Source: Apricaphanius iberus (Eukaryota > Chordata > Actinopteri > Cyprinodontiformes > Aphaniidae). From it: a stretch of 64,000 nucleotides of DNA. The DNA is taken from contig JAPXFQ010002840.1 in assembly GCA_028564705.1 (NCBI GenBank), positions 1,381,001-1,445,000 of the forward strand, in the 5' to 3' direction. A program made the position numbers and the translations under genes. Under the pieces are notes generated by a model that saw only the letters and a program-made list of their open reading frames with translations, was not told the DNA's origin and did no database searches. Positions 11,163 through 23,234 of this stretch are shown one piece after another. The stretch's first letter is position 1. The number at the start of each line of letters is the position of its first letter.

Positions 11163-12224
11163 TGTGTACACACCAAACACGATAGGAGCGACTAGAGCTT
11201 CAGGTTTACATGTAAAATCAATGGAGGAGCGCGATGAAGTGCGACTTGGGGTCCCGCGACACTTCAGAAGCAGATTTGCGTCGCGAAAAAGCTTTTCTTC
11301 CTGTTTTGCCCGAACAATTCGCGCTACAAATGCGATGGAAAATTTGCGCTGCATTTTATGTGATGCATTTTATGTGAGGCATTTTGTGCATTCGCGTTCA
11401 TGGCGTCTACGGCTCGAGTTGGAAAAATCTGAACTCCAGCGTCAAATCGCGCCGCGACAACCAATCAGGGGACAGAGTTTCAGTGATTCTGTGACTGTCA
11501 TGGAGTAACAGCCTCAGCAGGACATGGAGGAAATACTGATAAACATCGTAGCTAATCACCCTGAGCTACATGTCACAAGCAGTTTTCTATACAGGGGCAG
11601 GAATGGAAAAAAAAATTATAAATAGGTTAAACTATTTAGACAGAAATGCTCTTAAGAGGTTTGTGGGTGGCTCTTAAAAGAGCCGTTGTTGCTGTAAAAG
11701 AACGTCTCTGCCTAGAAGTCAGCCTTGAAACGGCCTCATCTGGTTTCCTGGTAGCAGCTCCCGCACCACGTCCCACACTGCTCAAATATTATAAACTTTT
11801 ACGAGCCGCAGACAGATGGACAGCTGCTCAGAAATGTAGTTGGTGTGTCGCAAGGCGAAGCTTGGACCTTCACGGCCCAAACTGGGCGAGCAGGTCACGT
11901 TCTCAAGGCGGCGAGGAGCCGGTGTTTATGAGAGGCTCGCTGCTGTTTATGGATCCCTCCGCCGTAGCTAGACTGTATCTGTAGCTCACCAAACCCCCAG
12001 TCCCAGCTCTACCGGAGACCAGGCCGAACGCGTAATCCATTCTGTCCTCCGTCAGCTCGGAGACCATAATCCATAATCTACCGCCAGGTCGCGTGTGAAA
12101 ATGCCATATTGTAAAGAGCATCCAGTTTGCTTTGTGCAAACTTCAATGTGCGAATGTGCCCGTGAACAGCTAGGCACATGTCGCGCCTTTTTGGTCGCTT
12201 CTATCGCGTTCTGTCTGTATGTAC
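11163..12224 (+). mobile_element. Harbinger-like DNA transposon with MADF-like ORF start and histone-type stem-loop
   Basis: The ends are imperfect inverted repeats: CACGATAGGAGCGAC near 11179 and, from the right, GCGATAGAAGCGAC. At 11524 an ATG opens 33 codons (MEEILINIVANHPELHVTS, then SFLYRGRN) that look like the first helix of a MADF/Myb-like DNA-binding domain. PIF/Harbinger elements carry such a domain as a second ORF. No DDE transposase was found. A canonical histone 3' stem-loop lies inside at 11664-11684 on the minus strand. Confidence 0.55.
11664..11684 (-). ncRNA. Orphan histone mRNA 3' stem-loop
   Basis: The minus strand reads GGCTCTTTTAAGAGCC followed directly by ACCCA. This is a perfect 6-bp stem with a 4-base TTTA loop and the standard flank, matching the replication-dependent histone 3' end consensus. 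A U7-binding-like purine element downstream is weak at best (TTAAGAGC). The 400 bases upstream on the minus strand do not encode a recognisable histone, so it is an orphan 3' end, probably carried by the surrounding element. Confidence 0.6.
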
Positions 12225-12459
12225 TGAACAATGTTCTTCACACTGTTAGTGTTCTCTTCTACTACTCTCTTCCATTTAAGTCAAGGTTCTTGGCCAATAT
12301 ACAGACACCAGGAAGACAGTTGAAAGTTTTTTTTTTGACAAATTGATAGCGAATAAATTAAGATTATGATGACCACAGGAACTGGAAACTCTGCTCTGGA
12401 AAAAGGTGAGGAGAAGAACTGCAGGGGAAAAAATTCATAGATGAGACTGTAAACTAAGG

Positions 12460-12900
12460 GAAGTTCAGTTGTTCGACTATACTCAGGTGAGACTTACTTG
12501 GTAGGTGGTTAATTGATGCCAGGGAGAGAAGAAGCTTCCAGCTGTGTTCTTTGAAGGTGAAGTGAAGGATGAATCCAGGAGTGAGGACTGAGCATGGAGG
12601 GCTGGCAGGCAGAGCACTAGGGGGATACCATATAACGTGGAAGAACGGAGCGTCTTCAGAGAAGATTTGACAGCCTGCTCTTTTTAACCCCAATTTGTGA
12701 TGAGCTTCAGTGAGCTGCACTCCAATCTCTGGAGGAATCTTCCAGAAAGAGAGAGAAACAGGTAGCAGGCAAACGCACACAAACACAGACATACAAGGAC
12801 AAACGCAGAAAACAGAGGAAAACACACCAGACTCCTGGCAGCATTATTTGATGTTATTTCAACTTTTATCTATGTTTTCTTTGTTTTTCTCTCTGTAGAA
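12460..12900. other. Intergenic, no gene recognised
   Basis: This stretch has short open frames on both strands but no recognisable protein and no good splice context. It includes CA-rich sequence (ACGCACACAAACACAGACATA near 12772). It may be part of an old repeat. Confidence 0.3.
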
Positions 12901-12973
12901 CACCTGGTCCGTGCTCTGTATGACTGTGATACCTTGTTAGTGGACGCTTTGGCTGGAATGACGCTCCCAGTAG

Positions 12974-13165
12974 CCAGAGGTGTCGAAAGTATTAATATTC
13001 TATACTCAAATAGAAGTATAAATACTAGGGTTTAAAAATACTTCTGTAGAAGTTAAAGTATCGATTCAAGTGTTTTACTCAAGTAAAAGTAAAAAAGTAC
13101 TGGATTCAAAACTATTTAAAGTATAAAAATAAAAGTAATGTAAGTTTTTTTCTCTTTTTTTTTAA
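12974..13165. mobile_element. hAT-type MITE end
   Basis: It carries AGGTGTCGAAAGTATTAAT followed by runs of TACTCAAATAGAAGTATAAA and TTTTACTCAAGTAAAAGT, typical of the fish 'actcaagtaaaagta' non-autonomous family. One end only. Confidence 0.5.
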
Positions 13166-13229
13166 TGCCGTTAAAGACTAAAGCTTAAACTGCACCTCAT
13201 CCCTACCACACCTCCTTCAAAAACACTTG

Positions 13230-13790
13230 TGGCGTATACAAACGTAAAGCTTGGTCCCCTCTGCTGTTCTGCATAGGTGTAAACCCTCTAAGCCAAATAA
13301 TCAACTGGATATGGATACCGCCTCAAAAATGGGGCTACGATAAGCCACCTCCTCTACATGGATGACATCAAGCTGTGTGGTAAGAGCCAACGGGGCATGG
13401 ATTTCCTGATCCACACCACCAGGATCTACAGCAATGACAATCGGGATGTTGTTTGGGCTTGAAAAATGTAGTAGGATGGTCACAAAGTTAGGCAAGGTAG
13501 TCCACACTGAATAGCAGACATTGAGGACACTTACAAGTACCTGGGAATACCACAGGTAAATGGCAATCTAAACAGGCAACGAGGTAAGCAGTTGGAATCG
13601 ATGGGATTATCCCCCATATCGCACATCCCAACATAAAATTTAGAACCATGTAGTTAGAAGAATCTAGCCTGAGGTACAACAGCCATGCTAGCTGTCCAAA
13701 ACAGCCTTGCCTCATGTTATTGGGCTGAGAGGAACTGGGCCTGAACACAGCCTTGAGAGATTCTGTATATAAAACCTCATTGGCCAATTA
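13230..13790 (+). mobile_element. Non-LTR retrotransposon reverse-transcriptase fragment
   Basis: A frame at 13343-13440 reads SHLLYMDDIKLCG followed by DFLIHTTRIYSND. The catalytic YMDD box is at 13355-13366, and a downstream KYLGIPQ-like block (near 13530) is also visible. The frames around it are broken by stops and indels, so it is a dead copy. The clade was not fixed; the run resembles R2/NeSL-like or related LINEs. Confidence 0.65.
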
Positions 13791-13844
13791 TGCCAAAATG
13801 GTCTTACCCGAGCAGTGGAGTCATGGACTGCTTATAGAATTGTA

Positions 13845-14628
13845 CACTTGTGGCCAAAAGTTTTGAGAATTACGGAAATATTAGTTTTCACAAAGTTTGC
13901 TGCTAAGCTGCTTTTAGATCTTTGTTTCAGTTTTTTCTGTGATGTACTGAAATATAATTACAAGCACTTAATACGTTTCAAAGGCTTTTATCGACAATTA
14001 CATGACATTTATGCAAAGATTCAGTGTTTGCAGTGTTAGCCCTTCTTTTTCAGGAACTCTGCAGTTCTACTGGTCATGCTCTCAATCAACTTCTGGGCCA
14101 AATCCTGACTGATAGCAACCCATTCTTTCATAATCACTTCTTGTATCACTTCTTGAGTTTGTCAGAATTAGTGGGTTTTTGTTTGTCCACCCGCCTCTTG
14201 AGGATTGACCACAAGTTCTCAACGGGATCAAGATCTGGGGAGTTTCCAGGCCATGGACCCAACATTTCATCGTTCTGGTCCTCCGCGTTTCTTTGCAGGT
14301 CACCATGGTTAGCAATGGAAGAACAATGATTTCAAGCTTCACCCTCCTTTTAACATGTCAAGTCTGCCATTCTGACCCAATCAGCCTGACATAATGATCT
14401 CCAGCCTTGTGCTCGTCAACGTTCTCACCTGAGTTAACAAGACGATTACTGAAATGATCTCAGCAGGTCCCTAAGTGGAATTTTCATGGCAAAGAAGGAT
14501 TATGCAATTCATCTGATCACTGTTCATAACATTCTGGAGTTTATGCAAATTGCTATTAGAAAAACTTAAGCAGCAACTTTTCCAATTTTCAATATTTATG
14601 TAATTCTCAAAACTTTTGGCCACAACAG
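13845..14628 (-). mobile_element. Tc1-like element, internal-deletion derivative
   Basis: TA dinucleotides flank inverted ends: CACTTGTGGCCAAAAGTTTT on the left and CTGTTGTGGCCAAAAGTTTT read from the right. Transposase-coding DNA (minus strand) remains at both ends, but the middle is deleted; the junction lies near 14275-14290, where CATCGTTCTGGTC runs into CGCGTTTCTTTGCAGGTCACC. Confidence 0.85.
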
Positions 14629-14951
14629 TAGACAGGGTCATTGGTCATCATAGCTCAAAGTTAATGGGATTATGGATGGATTTATGTTCATTGGGATCAA
14701 TGTGTTTTATTAGCAAGTAAAGAAATACAAAAGGACCAACTAATCCCATGTGAGCCTTAGCCTTAGGTGTGCAGAAGAAACAGCAGATCCTGCAATCATA
14801 ATATATAGCCTAATGGTCGGAGAGTTGGTGCCTGTCTTGGTGCCTGTCTAGAAATAAGAAGGAGCTGACATCTAGTTTATCCAAAGCAGAGAACTGGTGT
14901 TCAGAATATATGAAATTGACATTGTCTGTTGTCTCGTATTTGAACATTTTA

Positions 14952-16486
14952 CAGTTTTTCTCAGTCACTTTGGTTCATTTTATCGCAACAGTATTAAAGT
15001 TTGCAACACTTCTAAAGTGTTTCTCAAAACAATCAGTGCAAACTGCAAAACAAGGTGGACATCCTGCAAAAGCGAGTCACTTTCTCAAAACAGAAAGTCA
15101 ATTGCACAAAAGCAATTCAGTTGCTCAAAATGGGTAGTACATGCTTCAAAAGCAGGTCGCTTTATCAAAATGGATAATTTGTTCTTCAAAAGAAAGTATT
15201 TATGTCAATGACAGTGACAGTGTCGTCAAAATGACAGTTATGACACCAGCATCTTTGAACAATCAAGTCAAAAGGTTTGACCTAGGGTTGGGCAAAACGA
15301 TTATTTTTGTAATCGATGAATCTAGCAATAATTTTTTTGATGCATCGATTAATCTAATGATTAATTTTTCAATTCAATTAGAATTTGATTCGAGTTTATT
15401 ATCGATTATTTACCCATTATTTGATTTGTATAGAAATTTTACATTTATTAATTTATGTAATTCCATGAAATAAACAAATTTATTCATTTGAACAGATTTT
15501 AATTGTAAAAAAATCCCAAATAAAGTTGTAGTATTACTGCAGTCTTATGTTAGACGTTGCGTTTAACAAGAAGTTAAATGTTAAGTAAAGAAACCATTTA
15601 TAGGTATGTGACTAACTCACCCTGTCGATCCTCTGTGCATGGCACCTCAGGCATGAATGGTGTTTTTAGAATATCATAACTTTCTTGATATCTGTCACAG
15701 CACAATGACCCAGTTACCATTGGAAAGGTACCTGGGTCTACCATATGAATAAAGTATCGACGCAATCGATTACGTCGACACGTCGTCCCAGCCCTAATTT
15801 GAACCTCTTTTCATTGGAAGTGTTTCCCAATTTCGTGTAAAGTCAAGACAGCATTATATACAATCTATGGCATTTTGAAAACTAGAATTAAATAAAAATC
15901 AAGATGCAGAATATGCACTTTACTTTATGAACCTCATGCCAATCCTGTCTCCTGGTTTATACATAGTTGCAAAGAGGAGGTTCATGTGATTCGACTATGA
16001 GTGATTGTGAAGAAGAAGCTTATCAATGGTTGCAACTACAGTAATAGTTCACACACCCCTTCTCTTCAGTGTTCACTTGAGAATAAGGTTCACCTAAGAA
16101 TATTAATAATGGGCATTTTCATGGAAACATAATAAATATATTTTTCAAAATGGGTGTACAAAATGTTTGACAAGATGTTCAACAATTCTGTGTTCAATGA
16201 CACAAGCAATGAAATGAACATTGTTAGTTGTATGAACGATGAATATTCAGCCTTTACAAGTATAGTTAATTTCGACAAACATGATAAAAGCAAGTCAAAA
16301 GTAATCATTTTGCAGATATATATTTACTTGATTACTTTATGTCCACAAGCACCTGCTTTTGGATGAAATAAACATGAAACTGCCACTAGGCTGAGACCGT
16401 ACGAATACATGATGGAAGCTGCAATAACTGTTGAGCAAAGTTTAATTCTGTTGTGAGAAATGCACCAAAGCAACTGAGAAAAACTG
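14952..16486. mobile_element. mariner-type MITE carrying a nested hAT
   Basis: TA at 14950-14951 and 16487-16488 flanks inverted ends: CAGTTTTTCTCAGTCACTTT on the left and CAGTTTTTCTCAGTTGCTTT from the right. Subterminal DNA holds many CTTTCTCAAAACAGAAAG-like motifs. No transposase frame is recognisable. A hAT copy sits inside at 15283-15796. Confidence 0.75.
15283..15796. mobile_element. hAT MITE nested in mariner-type element
   Basis: The ends read TAGGGTTGGGCAAAACG and GTCCCAGCCCTA. Flanking octamers GTTTGACC and ATTTGAAC match at 6 of 8 bases, as an old 8-bp TSD would. The interior shares about 300 bases with the element at 33609. Confidence 0.75.
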
Positions 16487-18260
16487 TAAAACAAATCCGA
16501 TCTCAAAAACCTACCGGTGCGTTAGAATATGTGCTTGCATGAGGCTTGTTTCTCAGATTAAAAGTACCCTTTGAAAAAAAATCAACCTTTAGGCATTGAA
16601 CATACTTTTCATTACCGAGTCATCCATGAAAATAGTAAAAACCATCTTTCTATATCTTTGCACTTTAATACTGTGCAAAAATGTGTTTCGGTCTATCACA
16701 TGAAATTCCAATTAATACATTAAAATGTATGGTTTGAATCTGACAAAATGTGACAAAGTTCAGGAGTTACAAGTAATTTTCCAAGGCATTGTTGAGGTAT
16801 TATTACTAAATTGATTCAATAATAACTCCTGACAAATGCATTTGAATGTATTATGACTTACTTTTGCTATTTTGAACCTCTCAGGGAAGTTGGTTTACAT
16901 TTTTTTACAGTCTGAATTCATTCTGCACACCAAAAAATGCATAATTACCCTTCTATACAATTTTAAATTATCACACAACACATCACAGAACAAAATTATT
17001 AAAGTTTGTGGACGGGACAAAATGTCAAAAAGTGAGAAGCAGATTTGAGGCAATCACTTTTATCTTATTATTAAAAGTCTATTTCTTTATGGAGCTAGTT
17101 ATACAAAGGCAAAAAGTTGCACTGAACTCTGTTTTATATTGGATAAAATGCCCAACCTTATTCAGGGGTTTTGCTTGAAGAACATGTACAGTTAAGGTAT
17201 TTTGTAACACTAGGAGGCGACATATTCTCACATTTGCTGGACAACATGAAAATCCCTCTCAGAAATTTTAATCTAATCTTGTTTTGCTTCGTTTTAGTAA
17301 TTATTAGTAATAACCAATTTATTTTTCCTAATCTTGTGGAAACATATATCATCCAGCTTTTTTTATTTGTTTATTATTGATGTAAATTTTAATTATCATG
17401 TCAAATACCAAAAGTTTTGTGATTGAGAGAAGGAATCAGGATCTTTCTGTTTGGATGTTATAGATACAAACTATTATTGTCAGCAAAGAATTTACCCTTC
17501 AATTCATCCCCCTTTTTTGCTTTACTGAAAGAGACCACAGCTGTAAAGGTATAATAGTCCACAAAAGAGTGTAGGTGGCCATCCAAATCTCTTTAATTAT
17601 TCGTCCCTACATCCCTTTAAAATTTCTTCTTTTGAATTCAGAAAAGACAAAAGCTCAGATGAGAGTCTCTGCTCAATCAGTGACACTAAAGTACTTCTAC
17701 ACAGATTTCATCCAGGTTCTGCTAGAGTTCTGTATAGTGCAATAGGGTCAATATTACCATAGAGTGCCTTTGACAGATGAACATTTCTTAAAGACATTGT
17801 TCAACTTGTTCGTTTAACCACATGTTTATTCTTTTAAGAAGACTTTAAACTTAACAATTGGTGGTTGGTCAAGCTCCTGGACCTTTAACAAAATAATTAT
17901 AAGCAAAAACATTTGGACCAACTTACAAAATATGTCCACCCTGTCAGGGACAAATGGATACAGAAAGCAAATATTTCTGACAGTGTTATTCTAAAAAATA
18001 CACCTTTGGAAAATATTTCTGTCCTTCTCTTATTCATATCTTTAAAAAATGGGAAAGAACTTCAAAAACTGTAAAAATAACAAAAAACTATGTTCTGTTA
18101 TCAGAGCTCTGCCCGAGTTACATACCATTTAAAGTAAAAAAATAAGATAGGAAACATATCTGACCAGAATTGATCCAAAACCAATTTATCCTTAAATGTT
18201 CCTAAAAGAACAAATGCTGAAGATTGTCATTTGTATAAAGACATTACTTTAAAACAAAAA
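16487..18260. other. AT-rich intergenic DNA, no gene recognised
   Basis: I see no convincing coding frame, RNA gene or element end in this stretch. It contains TGTCCACCCTGTCAGGGACA near 17936, the reverse of the minisatellite unit at 18265. Confidence 0.4.
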
Positions 18261-18335
18261 AAAAATACATATGATAGGGTGGACAATGACATATGACGGG
18301 GTGGACGGTAACATGACAGGGAGGACAACTATTTA
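18261..18335 (+). repeat. Short minisatellite
   Basis: There are three imperfect units of about 23 bases related to ACATATGATAGGGTGGACAA, then GACATATGACGGGGTGGACG and AACATGACAGGGAGGACAA. Confidence 0.5.
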
Positions 18336-18419
18336 GTCTATCATCCTGAATAACAAAAACCAATATCCATCAAGAATACAACAGAGAATTACAACATAAC
18401 ATATCAAAGTCATCAGATA

Positions 18420-18420
<1 letters not shown>

Positions 18421-18502
<82 letters not shown>
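18421..18502. repeat. (TA)n microsatellite
   Basis: It is about 80 bases of alternating TA with a single phase slip. It abuts a Tc1-like terminal repeat, which fits the TA target preference of that family. Confidence 0.95.
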
Positions 18503-18507
<5 letters not shown>

Positions 18508-18650
18508 AGACCAAAAGTTTGGACACAGTTTCTCTTTCACTGCGTTTTCTTTATTTCCATGACGACATTGTAGATTCATAACTATGAATGAACACATAAT
18601 GTATGGAATTACTGTATGTACTTAAACAAAAAGGGTGAAGGGTACATCAT
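18502..18650. mobile_element. Tc1-like MITE, one end
   Basis: It starts TACAGACCAAAAGTTTGGAC, as at 32211, and continues through AACTATGAATGAACACATAA. It breaks off after AAACAAAAAGGGTGAA, where the same flank seen after the 32.2 kb copy begins. Confidence 0.8.
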
Positions 18651-19329
18651 TTTTAAAAATCCTTCTGAAGAAATTGAAAGTTGGATTTCAAAAGGCCCCA
18701 AAAAATGTGAGAAAAATAGATTGAGCAATGTTCATGTACAAATATTCATTTTGGGATGTTTTGATTTATCGAATTGTGGCGAGTCTGCCTTTCCAGTATG
18801 GAAAGCCAAACTGCTCAAACTTAAACAAATAAAACCTTGTGAAGTAAATGTGCACGATTAAATATATAATGCAGCAATGAAATTGGGGAGGATGGGGGCG
18901 TCATCTTAGGTCCCACCGTGACCCTGATTGTTAGATGTACTCAGTTAATTGAAAAACATCCAGTCGAAATAAATAAAGCAGAGAGTGAAACAGATTCATT
19001 ACATATTTAGCAGTTTTTTTCTTCTTCTTGTAGTTGTCAATTTTGTCAATTTTTTAACAGAAAATCAAACCTAAAATTCTTAGATTATTTCTATTAAATA
19101 TTTTTCATTTTCAACAATTCAATGGTAATTTTTTTTTTTCCTGATGCGCATAATTTTAGCCATTTTAATTTATTTCGACTAGTTTTTATTTCAAAACATC
19201 TTTTCCACAAAGTTCGTTTTTATTTCATGGTGTTTTTCCCAACTACATTTATTTTTAAAAGGATGTTTTTTGGTTGCATACGTACATCTGCCAATCAGGG
19301 TCAGAGGGTGGGACTTGAGATAATTATTT

Positions 19330-19634
19330 TTTTCACAATTTGACAGTCCCATTATATATTTGTTAATTATTTACTTATGTAAAAATATTTCACAAGTTTT
19401 TATTCATTCATATGATTTTGAGCACTTACGTGTTCCAAAATGGAAATCCAGACACACCACTATCCTAGTAGTGCTAGTAGTTCACATTAATTTACAATGG
19501 TTTATGCTAAGCTAAAGCAAACAGACTGCTGCCAGGTGAGTGTAATTTCTGTGTTTTTTTTTTTTTATCACTAACTCTGAGGAATATGGCAACAGACATA
19601 TTTTTATTCAGGGGTGGAATATCCCTTTAATGCA
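19330..19634. mobile_element. MITE fragment with one recognisable end
   Basis: It ends in GGGGTGGAATATCCCTTTAA, the typical terminus of a TTAA-targeting fish MITE family. The interior includes GCTAAGCTAAAGCAAACAGA. The left end was not found. Confidence 0.4.
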
Positions 19635-19799
19635 GCACCTGAGTTTCTGTGGAGGTTAACCAGTCAGATATTAGGGTTTATTCAGTGAGACACTGCTTCA
19701 AGATTAATTATTCCATAATGTACTTTACAAAACGTGTTTAATCAGCTACCAGCTATCCTATGGTCTTTTTAATGTTTGTATTTGATCAACACATCCCAG

Positions 19800-20043
19800 C
19801 AGTGGCGTCTCAACAGCAATATTGCGCCCCTTCAGATAAAAAACAGGGTACTTTGGCTTTGCATGTTCCACTACTGATGACGTTGATATATTATTTTGCA
19901 AAACTCTGTTATTCTATTGCTGGATATTGGTTGTTGCTATTCAGGATGATACACTAACTTCTGTTGTTGTAAGCCGTTTGCCATGTGTGCCCCTTTTTGA
20001 ACTCTGAGCCCCAGCCCCTCTTAAGGTCTCTGCACGGCCCTGC
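19800..20043. mobile_element. Probable hAT-like MITE
   Basis: It starts near CAGTGGCGTCTCAACAGC and ends AAGGTCTCTGCACGGCCCTG. The latter, inverted, gives CAGGGCCGTGCAGAGACC, a common fish hAT terminus. Confidence 0.4.
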
Positions 20044-20049
20044 CTAGTT

Positions 20050-21170
20050 TGTTGAGCTAGCGTTGCCTTTGTATTATCTTGAACCAGTCTAACCATTCTC
20101 CTCTGCTATAATCCCAAAAAAATTTTCACATACATCATCAGTATATTGGGTAGTTGTCCTTTTTCCAACCGTTCTCTGTAAAACTAAGAGATGCTTTCGA
20201 ATGAAAGTCTCAGCAGATTAACAGTTTCTGAATTCTATTACAATCATGGTTTGTACCAACGACAATGGTTTGTTCAAAGCCACTTCCGTCCCCTTTCTTC
20301 ACTATTCGAATTTATGGCTTGAATTTTAGGGAAACTCGTCTTCATCACATCAGGATTTCTAAATGCATAGATTTCCTGCAATGACAATTTGATGTTTCTG
20401 GTAACAAGCACATGAACAGGTACACCTAATAAATTAGGGAGAATGCAGTTTGGTACTCTCATTCTAATCATAACAAGAATTATTTGCAAGAATTATATTC
20501 ATTTAAAAAGTAAAACATGTCTTCAAATAATGATATTTTCAGGATTGTGCTGCTACTTTTTGTTCAGTGCCTTATACAACGTCCTTCACTCTTATTTGAG
20601 TACTGTACTATGTATCTCAGAGGTTGAGACACTTATCTTTCATAAAGAGATTACATTCATATTGGAGTATGTTTTATCTTTAGAAAGACCTTCATCCTCT
20701 ACAGGTTCAACCTTTCACTGTTTAGCTCTAGCACCTGCTTCATCCATCCAGTCATCAGCCAGCGACTCAACAGAGAAGCAGTGTAAGGCAGGGACCTTAA
20801 GACCAACCGAAGAGGATACCAGAGAAAGCTCAAACACACAAGAAGACGAAGACTTTGGATCAGCACAGAAATGCGTCCCAGATCCTGTTTTTTTCCCCCA
20901 CCTCTTTCTTCCTTCCACTTCCCCTTTTCTCTGTCACTATCTAAGCCTCCCTTGTCCTGCTGTTTGTAGCTGGAGCCAGCATCTAGAGCTCTTTGGCTTG
21001 CTTTTTATATTTCCTTTCCTGTCAGCCTGCTGGTTGAGCAGCGCTAAAGGGTCTAAGCACACAGGACCTCAGTGATTGCCCAGCTCGGCTGCCCTCTCAA
21101 ACTATTTCCTCCTTGTCCACAGAAGAAAGAGTCATTGTGCCGTGTGTTTGCTCAAAAAGTGAGTGAGCTA
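20050..21170. other. Intergenic DNA with long but unrecognised ORF
   Basis: An open frame of 210 codons at 20443-21075 (+) has no domain, no conserved motif and a biased, low-complexity composition. I do not call it a gene. No repeat family was recognised, so this is one of the few apparently single-copy stretches between the two genes. Confidence 0.3.
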
Positions 21171-21199
21171 ATAGGAGCCAAGTATTCCCAAAAGAATAA

Positions 21200-21680
21200 A
21201 GCGACAGGGACCCTTCAGCTCCGGCTGAGGGGACCCTGGGGCAGCTCCTTAGCACCAGCCATCAGTATCCGTCCAATCCAAAGTCAAAGAAAAAATGTAA
21301 CAGGGTAAAATATGGTCTTCAATGACGGCTTTTCACCTAAAACTGCAGTAGGCCACGGGACCCATTCGGGGACATTTCTGAGAGGAGATAAACTGACATG
21401 GAAAAAATGCCGGTTCAATCCTCTCAGCCGTCGTATCTCCATAAAAAACTGGCCCTTAAAGGAATTTACTAAGACCTCAGCTTACCTAAACCATTTCGCA
21501 AATTAGTGACGTCAGCATCTAAAGACGTCCGTAACAGCCGAAAAATAACAAGAAATTGACAATGGAAGAAGCGGAAATGGCTGCCATGTTTCTGTTTGCA
21601 GCGTCGTTATACACGGCTTTACCGGCAACCCTTCCAATTTTACAAATGCCAGTAATTTGATGAAATCTGCTGACTTTATT
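21200..21680. repeat. Repeat-like segment, MITE character
   Basis: It contains CAGCTCCGGCTGAGGGGACC and a coding-like patch ATGGAAGAAGCGGAAATGGC at 21562. The layout is that of a non-autonomous DNA element but the ends were not resolved. Confidence 0.3.
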
Positions 21681-21744
21681 GCCCACTAAGCTACAACCAA
21701 TCAGCCTAAGTCAGGCATTGGTTCTGCCAAGAGAGTCTACCGGG

Positions 21745-22227
21745 TCATTTTTACAAAAGTAATTAGTTACAGGAATGCATGACTTTTTTCAGTAACTGAG
21801 TAATGTAATGCATTACTTACTAAATATACAGCAATATATTACTAGTTACAATTTCAGTGACTCATGTTACAAATGCATTTGAAATAGTTTTTCTGTCCAA
21901 CTAATGCAACAGACCAAACCAAGTCGAATACGTTAGAAGAAGAGCCACTTCTTGTTGCTCAAAACTAAAACATCAGAGAATCAGGACGGCTGAGGAAAAG
22001 ATGGACATTTAAACATTATTCACACTGTTTTACTAACCATCTGTTGTAAGACTCATCTTTGTCAACCATCTTTGGGATGAGCACTGTTAGATATTTAAGA
22101 TATTTTCCCAAAAGTAACTTAAAGTAGTGTAACTCAGTTACATATGTAATGCAAACATATTACATTTTGACATTGTAACTAGTAATGTGAAATATATTAT
22201 AATTTCTTTGTAAATTGCCCAACATTG
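21745..22227. mobile_element. hAT MITE of the 'agtaactagttact' family
   Basis: The arms carry AAAGTAATTAGTTACAGGAA on the left and AACTCAGTTACATATGTAAT and TGACATTGTAACTAGTAATG on the right, ending GCCCAACATTG. It is related to the fragment at 8289. Confidence 0.6.
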
Positions 22228-22369
22228 ACTATAATTTACTTTCAATAATGGGTAAAGTTATTTTCCTTTTATATTTTTTTACAAACTTTTTTTACAGTTA
22301 TCATGTTTTAAGGTTCTCACTAGTTTTAATACTAATTTAAAACATAAAAGTATTAAAAAGCAGTACGGT

Positions 22370-22965
22370 CTCTCCGCCCCTGCGACATCAGGTGCGTCTT
22401 TCTCCAAGTGAGGAACAAAATTATGGGCATTGGTTTGTGCTGCTGTTTTTTGTCTGGATGAGAATATTGTTATAACCAGACATTATAAATTTGGCAAGCG
22501 CAGGAAACATGACAGTAGATTCACCACTGCATCCAATCAATTAGGAGCAGTATACACTGCGCGTTGTGCGCTGTAATAAAAGCATTTATACACGCATTTA
22601 TTTATTCGAAAAAATCCACGAAGCAGCAAAGGATGGACCGCTTTATAGCAAATGAACTGTATAACTGTATTTTTTCCATCTTGAAACGGGTACCAGTGAA
22701 ATTGCCGGACTCCGCCCTGTAGCTGACTACCAGTCTTTCAAAACCTGACATATCTGCTGCAGAGAATGTTGTAATACATGAGCAAAAAGAAACATGACTG
22801 CACGAGAAAGTGGAGTGAAATAAATAATATTCTGTTCGGAAAAAAGTGGCTGTTAGATCAGTGCAGGTAAAGAATTTCCGCATCAGGTTTGGTGGGGACA
22901 AACCCGTCAATCACAGATGTAGCTGGGGACTCGTCCCCGGTTAAAATGACGCCTATGCCTACAGA
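22370..22965. repeat. Probable DNA-transposon remnant
   Basis: It contains GGGGACTCGTCCCCGG near 22925 and, at 22633, a frame beginning MDRFIANELY. Both look transposon-derived. I could not place it in a superfamily. Confidence 0.3.
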
Positions 22966-23234
22966 GGTATTAACAAAAAAGCGCCACTCAGAGTCACAGA
23001 ATATGATTGTCGCAGAAAATGGTGTAACATCATTTTAGTAAAAAAAAAAAAAGGCAGAGCTGTCGAGAAATGCTAGGAGCTAACTGGGCGCTAACGGTGT
23101 TATTCAAATATTTTAACTTTCGCAATGTTGGGAAAGAGAGGAAGGGACTTAAGATTCGGACATTGACTTCCATTATTGAGCTCTTGTTAAAAAATAACTC
23201 AAATGTGTTATTACACTTAAAGCACATTCTTTGT

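Noticed and set aside
11164..11508. Open frame of 114 codons starting at the Harbinger-like terminal repeat
   Set aside because: It begins inside the terminal inverted repeat and has no known domain; the MADF-like frame at 11524 is the better coding remnant.
20443..21075. Open frame of 210 codons on the + strand between the two genes
   Set aside because: No domain, signal peptide or conserved motif, biased Ser/Phe/Leu composition and no splice or promoter context; length alone is not enough in 64 kb.
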